DNA from: Luteolibacter flavescens
GTDB lineage: Bacteria > Verrucomicrobiota > Verrucomicrobiia > Verrucomicrobiales > Akkermansiaceae
Length of the DNA: 64,000 bases
Assembly (NCBI RefSeq): GCF_025950085.1
Contig: NZ_JAPDDS010000007.1
Location: forward strand, 186,001-250,000
Direction: 5' to 3'
Part shown: positions 8,409 to 16,012 of the stretch, in pieces
Layout: each line of letters starts with the position of its first letter
Position numbering within the stretch: the first letter of the stretch is position 1
Program-made: the position numbers and the translations under genes
Notes under the pieces: model-generated
Databases searched by the model: none
What the model was told of the DNA's origin: nothing
Seen by the model: the letters and a program-made list of their open reading frames with translations, nothing else

Positions 8409-11400
8409 TCAGGCTTCCTTGGCAGCTTGGCGGCGGGTTTTCTGGCGGGTCTCGTTGAAGCTGATCGAGATCTTCGCGGGGAAATCGTGGATCACGATCT
8501 CATCCGGGGAGATCGACGGAATCGCCTTGCCATTCACGGTCGCCGACCTGATCGGTCCGGGGCAGGGAGGGCGCAGAACGAAGCCACCGGGAGGTATCCG
8601 CAAATCTCCGGACAGTTCGATGAGCAAAGCATTATCCTGCTTGATCGTGAGATCAAGGGTGCCGTGCCAAGTGTGCAAGCCCTTCACTTCCACGCCGCGA
8701 GGTCCATCCAGCCACGCGGCAGGAATGCCGGATGCGATCATCAGTGACTCGTCGCTCTCGCGCTCCCACGCGAAGAGGCTGGCGAATGCCAGCATGTACT
8801 CCGCCGCAATCCACGTGTGAGGCACATCGCCGAGGTGGCCGGGACTGCGCGGATCCTTCCAGGAGATCTCCGGCCACTGGTTCCAGCGCAACGGTCGTCG
8901 GTCCGCGAGGAAAGTTTCTAACAGCTCTGCAGCTTCGTCCCGTTTGCCGAGGCGGACGAGGGCTCCGACAATACGGATCTCATACGCCGTATAGTTCTTC
9001 CACTCCATCTCCCCCCGATGCTTCCGGCGGAAATCGTGGACGAAGAGATCGAACATCGCGTCGAGTTGCTCGCGCGGCATCAGGTCGTCGAATTGCAGCA
9101 GCGAGATCGCATTCGACGTGGCGGTGGGGTCGAAGTCCGCCCATTCCACGGAGCCGGGGATGTAGTCGAGCTTCCGCTCCGCGATCACCAGGCGCAGGGA
9201 GTCGTTGATGGACTGGCGGAGCGATGCGGCGATCTTCTCAAAGGCATCCGCATCCTTGTTCTTCTTCAGTTCGCGAGCGATGGCGGCGGCGTCGATCAAT
9301 CCGCGCAGTGCCCAGAAGTCATCCCAGTAAGAGTGCACCGGATGAGCGAGGTAGCCCTCGTGGCTCGCGGACTCGGGCAGCAGGCCGTGGCGATCCTTCT
9401 TCTCCTTCGCCTGATACTCCGGCGTGAGTCGGCGCGCCCGCAGCCTCTCGATGAAGCATGCGGCCTTTCTCACATGGGGCCACATCTCCCGGAGGAAGGC
9501 GAGATCACCCGTGAAGCGGAAGCACTCCCGTGCGCCGTAGATGAGCTGCCCGTGGCTGTCGTGCTCCACCAGCCAGTCCGGCCCGCTGCGATCCACGCAG
9601 CAGGGGACGAATCCAGTGGAGCGCTGATGGGGCGCATACCAGCGCATGAAGTCCTTCAGCGCGTCCGTCTCGCCAGCGCGCAGCAGTGCCGCGCCCATGA
9701 TGACGCCGTCACGGATCCAGGAGCGTGTGTAACGTCGCGGTCCTGGTTGGAGCGCGGGGCCGTCGCGATTGATGAGGATCTGCCCTGCAGCGGTTTTGAA
9801 GGTCTCCGCTGCATCGCGGGGAGGGCCGGAGGGCATGCGGAACCTCACTTCATCGAGGCGCGATCTCAGGTCGTGGACGGCTTGCGAAAACTGGACCGCT
9901 CCATTCATCGAGGCGATCTTCCGGATCTTCGCGAGGCTCGTGGTCCGGCAAAACGGCACGGCAACGAAGACCTCATGCGATGTGCCCGCAGCCAGCGTCA
10001 TCGCAAAGCCCAGTGCGCCCGATGCAAAGCCGAAGTCGTCCTTTACCTTGTCCTGCCCGGGCATGGTATCCGTTGCGATGTGATCGACGATGGACCCTTG
10101 CTCGTAGGTCGCGCAGTCGAAGCCCGTCGGCGTGGTGAGCGGGATCACCGCCTTCTCTCCGTTCACGCAGACAGCGTCGCCGGATCGCCGGAGGGTGCAG
10201 ATCTTGCTGACGCCGCCGAGGTGATGCCACTCCTGCCAGGGCGGGTTCACTTGAAATGGCCGGATCGTCACGAACAGGTTCAGCGCGATCTCCTTTGCCG
10301 ACGAGTTGGTGATCCGGTAGCGGACGAAGAGCACGCTCTCGTGTCCCGTGCCCGTGGCGAATGCCGTGGTCTGGAGCTTCAGCCCGGGCAATGCCCAATA
10401 GGCGGATGGGATGGGCAAGCCATCGGGTTCCATGTCCACGGAGCGCCGCGCATCGGCCCAGGTGATGAGCTTGTCATCCATCTGCAAGAAGGGCTCCAGC
10501 GAGAAGCTTCCCTTGTCCGGTTCGACCATGCCTTCCTCATTGATGAGGGCACAGGTGTGTCCCTCGGGGCTGCCGGCGCAGGTCCAGTAGCTTTGTTCGC
10601 GGCGCAGGTAGCGCGGATAGTAGCCTCGCTTGCTGGCTGCCGCGATCGAGTGGAAGGTATCGATCAGCGTCTTCGAAAAGGTATAGGACTGCACCGCGAC
10701 GCGCTTCAAGCCGGGTGCCGGTATCGAGAAGCACAGCCGCAGGAATCGAGTCCGCGTCACTGGCAGGTGGATGAAGCTGCGATTTCCTCGTGCGTCGCCC
10801 ACGCGGTGGATCTGCTTCCACTCCTGTCCATCGTCCGAGGCCTCGATGGCAAAGGCGCGCTTCGCGGGGCGGGGGAGCCAGTCGATGATGAGGCCGCCGA
10901 TTTCACGCGGCAGGTGAAAGTCGAGGTTGAGCCAGGGACGCTTGTCCGCAGGATCGGGACGCCATTCGCACATCGGCTTTTCGGCGAGGAGGCATGAGGC
11001 GTTCGAGCCCGCTGCTGAGCTTGATGTCGCGATGTGCGGCTTGCGCCGGTTCGTGCGATCCTCGAAGCGGAATTGATCGATCCACACCGTGCCCTTGCCG
11101 CCCGGGCCGGCGCTTAGGACGAATTCGATCGCGCCCAGTTTTTCAATCGCACCACCCCCGGCAGGTCCCCATGCGAAGTCGATGCTGCTGCCGTGGAGGT
11201 GGAGTTCCCGCGGCTTGTCGCGGAAGTCGAAGGCGTCCTCCTGCCATCGCCACGCATTCTGGTTGGACGGGTCCGCGAGCTTGAACTCAAATTTGTTCTT
11301 CGGCGCATTCCCGCGGACGCGGAAGGCGAAGGCATAGTCCACGGGCATCGTCATGGGGAATTCCTTCCGGGCGACGACGAAGCCGCCGCCGCCATGGAAA

Positions 11401-11516
11401 TCGAAGTCGAGCCGCAATGCGCCATCTTCCACCGTCACCTTCATCTCCGCCTCTCCCGAAGCATAGGCCTGCCAGCCATCCGCACGGGTGAAGTCGTCGA
11501 GAATGAGCTCTTTCAT
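8409..11516 (-). CDS. Discoidin-domain (alpha/alpha)6 glycosidase-like protein
   Basis: A 1035-residue protein without a signal peptide. Residues 1-155 look like a beta-sandwich carbohydrate-binding module ending in WIDQFRFEDR. Residues about 185-278 resemble an F5/8-type C (discoidin) domain. A beta-rich linker is followed from about 560 by an (alpha/alpha)6-barrel region like glucoamylase or debranching enzymes. Conspicuous acidic motifs are RSWIRDGVIMG (near 598), EHDSHGQ (near 651), LLPESASHEGY (near 712) and HSYWDDFWALRG (near 728). The catalytic pair cannot be assigned with certainty. It sits 11 bases upstream of the GH94 gene and 51 bases downstream of glgX, so it probably acts on the same intracellular glucan. 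No precise family or substrate is claimed. Confidence 0.75.
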   Translation of the reverse strand: MKELILDDFTRADGWQAYASGEAEMKVTVEDGALRLDFDFHGGGGFVVARKEFPMTMPVDYAFAFRVRGNAPKNKFEFKLADPSNQNAWRWQEDAFDFRDKPRELHLHGSSIDFAWGPAGGGAIEKLGAIEFVLSAGPGGKGTVWIDQFRFEDRTNRRKPHIATSSSAAGSNASCLLAEKPMCEWRPDPADKRPWLNLDFHLPREIGGLIIDWLPRPAKRAFAIEASDDGQEWKQIHRVGDARGNRSFIHLPVTRTRFLRLCFSIPAPGLKRVAVQSYTFSKTLIDTFHSIAAASKRGYYPRYLRREQSYWTCAGSPEGHTCALINEEGMVEPDKGSFSLEPFLQMDDKLITWADARRSVDMEPDGLPIPSAYWALPGLKLQTTAFATGTGHESVLFVRYRITNSSAKEIALNLFVTIRPFQVNPPWQEWHHLGGVSKICTLRRSGDAVCVNGEKAVIPLTTPTGFDCATYEQGSIVDHIATDTMPGQDKVKDDFGFASGALGFAMTLAAGTSHEVFVAVPFCRTTSLAKIRKIASMNGAVQFSQAVHDLRSRLDEVRFRMPSGPPRDAAETFKTAAGQILINRDGPALQPGPRRYTRSWIRDGVIMGAALLRAGETDALKDFMRWYAPHQRSTGFVPCCVDRSGPDWLVEHDSHGQLIYGARECFRFTGDLAFLREMWPHVRKAACFIERLRARRLTPEYQAKEKKDRHGLLPESASHEGYLAHPVHSYWDDFWALRGLIDAAAIARELKKNKDADAFEKIAASLRQSINDSLRLVIAERKLDYIPGSVEWADFDPTATSNAISLLQFDDLMPREQLDAMFDLFVHDFRRKHRGEMEWKNYTAYEIRIVGALVRLGKRDEAAELLETFLADRRPLRWNQWPEISWKDPRSPGHLGDVPHTWIAAEYMLAFASLFAWERESDESLMIASGIPAAWLDGPRGVEVKGLHTWHGTLDLTIKQDNALLIELSGDLRIPPGGFVLRPPCPGPIRSATVNGKAIPSISPDEIVIHDFPAKISISFNETRQKTRRQAAKEA

Positions 11517-11567
11517 GGTGGGTTTGTTAGAAACATGCCAGCCGTCCGGAGTGGCGTCAATGGACGC

Positions 11568-13694
11568 CTAGACGGGGCCCGATGCCACCACTCTCAATAC
11601 CGCCAACGAGCGACCCTGCAACGGATAGCTTTCCTCGCCGTAGAATTGCCTGCTTTCCGCACCGGCGTCCGCGGTGTCAAATTCCACCGCCCACGTCACC
11701 CGGTGATCACGCGAAGCCAGCCGGAAAGAAACGGCCTCATCGTGGGCATTGAAGAGGATGGCAAAGCTGTCACCCGTGATACGCTCGCCGCGTTCACCGG
11801 TCTCTTCTATCTGGTTGCCGGGCAATCCCATGCAGAGACATTGGACATGTCCCGCATACCAGTCCTCGTCGGTCATTTCGTGACCGTCCGGCTTGAGCCA
11901 ATAGAGATCCTTGATCGTCTCTCCATGGATGGCGCGGCCTTGGAAAAACCGGCGCCTGCGGAAGACGGGCTGGGTGCGGCGCAGGGTCAGGACATTCCTC
12001 GTGAATTCCAGCAGCGCCTTCTGCGCCGGGCAGTGATTCCAATCCAGCCAGACGAGGGGCGAGTCCTGGCAGTAGGCGTTGTTGTTGCCGAGCTGGGTGT
12101 GTCCGAATTCGTCACCGGAGGTCAGCATCGGCACCCCTTGTGAGAGGACCAGCGTGGCGAGAAAATTCCGCTGCTGTTTCAATCGCAGGGCATTGATCGC
12201 GTGATCATCGGTCGGGCCTTCGACGCCGCAGTTCCAGCTTTCGTTATGATCGCTGCCGTCGCGGTTTCCTTCACCGTTGGCCTCGTTGTGCTTGTGATCG
12301 TAGCTGACCAGATCTCGCAGGGTGAAGCCATCGTGCGCGGTGATGAAGTTCAGGCTCGCGCTCGGTCGCCGGCCATTGTGCGCATAGAGGTCGCTGCTGC
12401 CGGCGAGGCGCGTGGCGAATTCTCCGGCCGCCCCGCCGCGTCCGGTCCAGAAGCGCCGCACGCAGTCGCGATACTTGCCATTCCACTCCGTCCACAGCAC
12501 GGGGAAATTCCCCACCTGATAGCCATTCGGGCCTAGATCCCACGGCTCGGCGATGAGCTTCACCTGCGAGAGCACGGGATCCTGGTGGATGATGTCGAAG
12601 AAGGCACCCAGCTTGTCCACTTCCCACAGCTCACGGGCGAGTGCGCTGGCGAGGTCGAAGCGGAAGCCATCCACATGCATCTCCTGCACCCAGTGGCGCA
12701 GCGAGTCCATGATGAGCTGGAGCGTTCGCGGGTGGGCGACATTGAGCGAGTTCCCGCAGCCGGTGAAATCGAGGTAGCGGGTGCGGTCGTCCTTCAGCCG
12801 GTAGTAGGCGGCATTGTCGATGCCGCGGAAGGAAAGCATCGGTCCGGTGTGATCGCCCTCCGCCGTGTGATTGTAAACCACGTCGAGGATCACCTCGATG
12901 CCCGCCGCATGGAGCGTGCGGACCATTTCCTGGAACTCAGACACGGCAGCATCGGGGCCGCCCGATGAGAATCTCGGGTCCGGGGCGAAGTAGCCGAGCG
13001 TGTTATACCCCCAGTAGTTTGTCCGTCCGGACATCGCCAGATGATGTTCGTCCACGTGATAGTGGACGGGCAGGAGCTCGACCGCGGTGATGCCTAGGTT
13101 TTTCAGGTGAGCGATGGCCGTGGGCGAAGCAAGGCCCGCGTAGGTGCCGCGCAGGCGCTCTGGCACGCCGGGGTGCTGCATGGTGAAGCCCTTCACATGC
13201 AGCTCATAGACGACCGTCTCATGCCACGGGGTGAGGGGCGGTCGGTCGCCTTGCCAATCGAAGGAAGTATCCGCCACACGCGCCAGCGGAGCGCATGCGG
13301 AAGTGTCGTAGTCGTCTCCCATGATCTCCGATGTCCATCGTACATCGCGCGCGATCGATTTGGCGTAGGGATCTAACAACACCTTGGCAGGCTGGAAGAG
13401 GTGGCCTTGCTCCGGATCGTGAGGGCCGTGAACGCGATAGCCGTAGATCTGTCCCGGCTGCACTCCCGGGACGTAGCCGTGCCACACCTGGTCGGTCTTT
13501 TCGGGCAAGACGATGCGCCGCGATTCCTCGGTCGAGTCCGCGGAATCGAAGAGGCATAGCTCCACCATCGTCGCGTGGTCGGAGAAGATCGCGAAATTCA
13601 CTCCCTCGGCATCGTGGGTGGCACCCAGCGGCGAAGGCCTGCCTGGCCATACCGTTGCTGCTGCTTCTGGCGATGACTGGTGCTCGTCCATCAC
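11568..13694 (-). CDS. glgX: Glycogen debranching enzyme GlgX (GH13 isoamylase-type)
   Basis: A 708-residue GH13_11 enzyme that hydrolyses alpha-1,6 branches of glycogen-type limit dextrins. The N-terminal CBM48 region (GATHDAEGVNFAIFSDHA) is followed by the TIM barrel with DVVYNHTAEGD, the nucleophile motif HVDGFRFDLASAL, the acid motif LIAEPWDLGP and FITAHDGFTLRDLVSYD. All catalytic carboxylates are visible. Its start overlaps the end of the dehydrogenase gene by 4 bases, indicating translational coupling. It heads the carbohydrate part of the operon that ends with the GH94 protein, linking alpha-glucan debranching with a phosphorylase of the beta-glucan type. Confidence 0.93.
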   Translation of the reverse strand: MMDEHQSSPEAAATVWPGRPSPLGATHDAEGVNFAIFSDHATMVELCLFDSADSTEESRRIVLPEKTDQVWHGYVPGVQPGQIYGYRVHGPHDPEQGHLFQPAKVLLDPYAKSIARDVRWTSEIMGDDYDTSACAPLARVADTSFDWQGDRPPLTPWHETVVYELHVKGFTMQHPGVPERLRGTYAGLASPTAIAHLKNLGITAVELLPVHYHVDEHHLAMSGRTNYWGYNTLGYFAPDPRFSSGGPDAAVSEFQEMVRTLHAAGIEVILDVVYNHTAEGDHTGPMLSFRGIDNAAYYRLKDDRTRYLDFTGCGNSLNVAHPRTLQLIMDSLRHWVQEMHVDGFRFDLASALARELWEVDKLGAFFDIIHQDPVLSQVKLIAEPWDLGPNGYQVGNFPVLWTEWNGKYRDCVRRFWTGRGGAAGEFATRLAGSSDLYAHNGRRPSASLNFITAHDGFTLRDLVSYDHKHNEANGEGNRDGSDHNESWNCGVEGPTDDHAINALRLKQQRNFLATLVLSQGVPMLTSGDEFGHTQLGNNNAYCQDSPLVWLDWNHCPAQKALLEFTRNVLTLRRTQPVFRRRRFFQGRAIHGETIKDLYWLKPDGHEMTDEDWYAGHVQCLCMGLPGNQIEETGERGERITGDSFAILFNAHDEAVSFRLASRDHRVTWAVEFDTADAGAESRQFYGEESYPLQGRSLAVLRVVASGPV

Positions 13695-14707
13695 GGGGAG
13701 TTCGCATCGACCAGGGCGGTCTCGGGCAGGAAGGGCAGTCCCTCCGCTCCTTGGGTCAGGTTCGCCACGGTCACTCGGGAAATCTCTGCCAGCGCTTCCT
13801 TCGTGAGGAAGGCCTGGTGCGAGGTGATCAGGACATTCGGGAAAGTAAGCAGGCGCGCGAGGTCGTCGTCCTGCAGGATCTTCCCTGACAGGTCCTCGAA
13901 GAAAACGCCTTCCTCTTCCTCATAGACATCGAGCGCGACGCCGCCGAGACGTCCTGTCTTCAGCGCATCGATCAGGGCTCGGGTATCGATCAGCGCGCCG
14001 CGGCTCACGTTGATGAGCACCGCGCCGGGCTTCATGCGTGCCAACATCTCGCGGCAGATGATGTGGTGCGTCTCCGGAGTCAGCGGGGTGTGGAGCGAGA
14101 GCACCTCCGACTCGGCCACCAGCGTGTCACGGTCAGCGTATTCCACGCCATGCTGCGTCGCCCATTCCTCGGAGGGGTAGGGGTCGTAGGCCAGCACCCG
14201 CATGCCAAATCCGCGGAGGATCTGTGCGGTGATGCGCCCGATCTTGCCCGTGCCGATGATGCCCGCGGTCTTGCCGTGCAGATCGAAGCCGACGAGTCCG
14301 GTCAGCGAGAAATTGAGATCGTGCACGCGGTTGTTCGCGCGAGGGATCTTACGGTTCAGCGCCAGCAACAGCGCGACCGCATGCTCCGCCACGGCATAGG
14401 GCGAGTAGGCGGGCACGCGGGTCACGGAGAGTCCCAGCTCCTTGGCCGCGACCAGGTCCACGCCATTGAATCCGGCACAGCGCAGCGCGATGTGTTTCAC
14501 GCCGTACTCCTTCAGTCGCTCCAAGCACGCCCGGTCGGCGTGGTCATTCACGAAAATGCAGACCGCCTGCGCATCCGAGGCCGCCGCCGCCGTGTCTGCC
14601 GAGAGTCGGCAATCCATGAAGCGCCACTCGATGTCCGAGCCCGCCGAGGCTTGTTGCAGGTGCTCGCGGTCATAGGGTTTGGCGTCGAAGGCTACGGTGC
14701 GGATCAT
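13691..14707 (-). CDS. D-isomer 2-hydroxyacid dehydrogenase (D-lactate dehydrogenase-like)
   Basis: A 338-residue NAD-dependent 2-hydroxyacid dehydrogenase. The Rossmann motif GIIGTGKIGRITAQI lies near residue 151. The LdhA-like pattern IALRCAGFNGVDL (near 93), NRVHDLNFSL (near 130), a conserved catalytic Arg region (NVSRGALIDTRAL) and TSHQAFLT near the C terminus are all present. It probably reduces pyruvate to D-lactate, an end step of fermenting sugar released by the downstream enzymes. It is the first gene of the minus-strand operon and overlaps glgX by 4 bases. Another 2-hydroxyacid could be the substrate. Confidence 0.88.
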   Translation of the reverse strand: MIRTVAFDAKPYDREHLQQASAGSDIEWRFMDCRLSADTAAAASDAQAVCIFVNDHADRACLERLKEYGVKHIALRCAGFNGVDLVAAKELGLSVTRVPAYSPYAVAEHAVALLLALNRKIPRANNRVHDLNFSLTGLVGFDLHGKTAGIIGTGKIGRITAQILRGFGMRVLAYDPYPSEEWATQHGVEYADRDTLVAESEVLSLHTPLTPETHHIICREMLARMKPGAVLINVSRGALIDTRALIDALKTGRLGGVALDVYEEEEGVFFEDLSGKILQDDDLARLLTFPNVLITSHQAFLTKEALAEISRVTVANLTQGAEGLPFLPETALVDANSP

Positions 14708-14876
14708 GGATGAAGGCGTGATTCAGGGTGCGGGAGTAGCATGAAGGATGCGCATCGAGGGATAACATCACATCATGCATCTTGCCCGTGCAAACCTCGC
14801 CGACTGTTAGAATGTCGCAAGCTCCGAGCGTGGCCGGTCACCACCTATGACGGCCACGCCATTGCCGCCGGTTTCC

Positions 14877-15287
14877 TCACCCGGCCACGCGTTCCATCAG
14901 CCCTCCCTGATTCCAGAAATCGCGGCCTTCCACGATCTGGCCGTCTTTCACGGTGAGCCAGGTGATGCCTTCGAATTCGATCTGCTTGCCGCTGGGCGCG
15001 CATCCGAGGCCGACACCGGAGTGGAGGCCGGATCCGCGCCAGTGGACGCAGATCTCGTCGCCTTCGGTAATGGTTCGCAACAGCTCGACCTTGAGGTCGG
15101 GGACGGCATCCAGAAAGTCCTTCTGGAATGCCATGAAATCCTCCGGACCGGTCATGGTCCGGCCGCCTTCGAATATGCCTTTGGCCGCGGGGGCCATCAG
15201 CTCGTGAATCATGCCGGTATCCCGGCTATTCCACATCTCTCCGAACCAGAGATGCGCAACTTCTGAGGGGGTTCTCGTGCTCATCAA
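14877..15287 (-). CDS. SnoaL-like/ester cyclase family protein (NTF2 fold)
   Basis: A 136-residue protein of the SnoaL-like polyketide cyclase superfamily: LWFGEMWNSRDTGMIHELM at the N terminus, MTGPEDFMAFQKDFLDAVPD in the middle, and ICVHWRGSGLHSG followed by EGITWLTVKDGQIVEGRDFW. Such proteins form alpha+beta cones that may bind small hydrophobic ligands, and most have no assigned reaction. There is no signal peptide. It is separated from the dehydrogenase by about 170 bases in which nothing else is seen. Its function is unknown. Confidence 0.72.
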   Translation of the reverse strand: MMSTRTPSEVAHLWFGEMWNSRDTGMIHELMAPAAKGIFEGGRTMTGPEDFMAFQKDFLDAVPDLKVELLRTITEGDEICVHWRGSGLHSGVGLGCAPSGKQIEFEGITWLTVKDGQIVEGRDFWNQGGLMERVAG

Positions 15288-15330
15288 CCCCGTAACCTAA
15301 TGAGGCTGTGGGAAAAAGCACGATCAATCT

Positions 15331-15969
15331 TCAGCGGTGCTCCACCAGTTCCTCGTGCGGGAAGCGGGTCTTCGGCGTTTCGGCATACTTGTCTTCCGGC
15401 GAGCGGTAGCCCACGGCGCAGACCACGGAGGTCGCGTAGCCGCTGTCCGCCAGTTCCAGTTCCGCATCGTAGCCAGCGGGATCGAAGCCCTCGATCGGGC
15501 AGGTATCGATGCCAAGCACGGCGGCCGAAGTCATGAACTGGCCCAGCGCGATGTAGGTCTGGCGGGCATTCCAGGCATGGCGCGCCTCGCGGCTCATGGT
15601 GGAGGCGAAGGAGACGATGATGTTCCGGTAGCCTTCCAGGCTGGAGGCGTCGCGGCCCTGCACCGCGGCGAGGCGGCTCATGAAGCGGTCAACATCCGGC
15701 TCCGTGGTATCGGTGCGGGTGGTGAAAACGACGAGTCGCGATGCGTCCGTGATCTGGGACTGGTTCCACGAGTGCTTCTGCAGGCGCAGGCGGAGATCCG
15801 GGCTATCGACCACGAGGAACTTCCACGGCTGGAGTCCGAAGGACGATGGCGTCAGCACCAGCGACTTCTCCAAGGTGTCCCACTCCTCCGCGGGGATCTG
15901 GCGGGTCGCGTCGAATTTCTTCGTGGCGTAGCGGAAATTGAGCGAGTCGAGGAGCTGGGACGGGGTCAT
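15331..15969 (-). CDS. NAD(P)H-dependent nitroreductase-family oxidoreductase
   Basis: A 212-residue FMN-dependent nitroreductase of the NfsB type. The N terminus NFRYATKKFDATRQIP, the FMN-contacting segment LTPSSFGLQPWKFLVV near residue 37, the region ARQTYIALGQFMTSAA near 140 and the C-terminal VVCAVGYRSPEDKYA are typical. Such enzymes reduce quinones, nitroaromatics or dihydropteridines in the cytosol; the physiological substrate cannot be told from sequence. It reads toward the SnoaL gene after a 43-base gap to that gene's start, so they may share a transcript. It lies 43 bases downstream of lptD. Confidence 0.88.
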   Translation of the reverse strand: MTPSQLLDSLNFRYATKKFDATRQIPAEEWDTLEKSLVLTPSSFGLQPWKFLVVDSPDLRLRLQKHSWNQSQITDASRLVVFTTRTDTTEPDVDRFMSRLAAVQGRDASSLEGYRNIIVSFASTMSREARHAWNARQTYIALGQFMTSAAVLGIDTCPIEGFDPAGYDAELELADSGYATSVVCAVGYRSPEDKYAETPKTRFPHEELVEHR

Positions 15970-16012
15970 GTTGGAAAAGGGAAAGCTGCGGGGATCGGGT
16001 GAGGCCGGCGGA

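Noticed and set aside
9018-10997. 659-codon plus-strand frame
   Set aside because: Antisense to the discoidin-domain protein; composition is Arg/Val/Asp-rich shadow coding.
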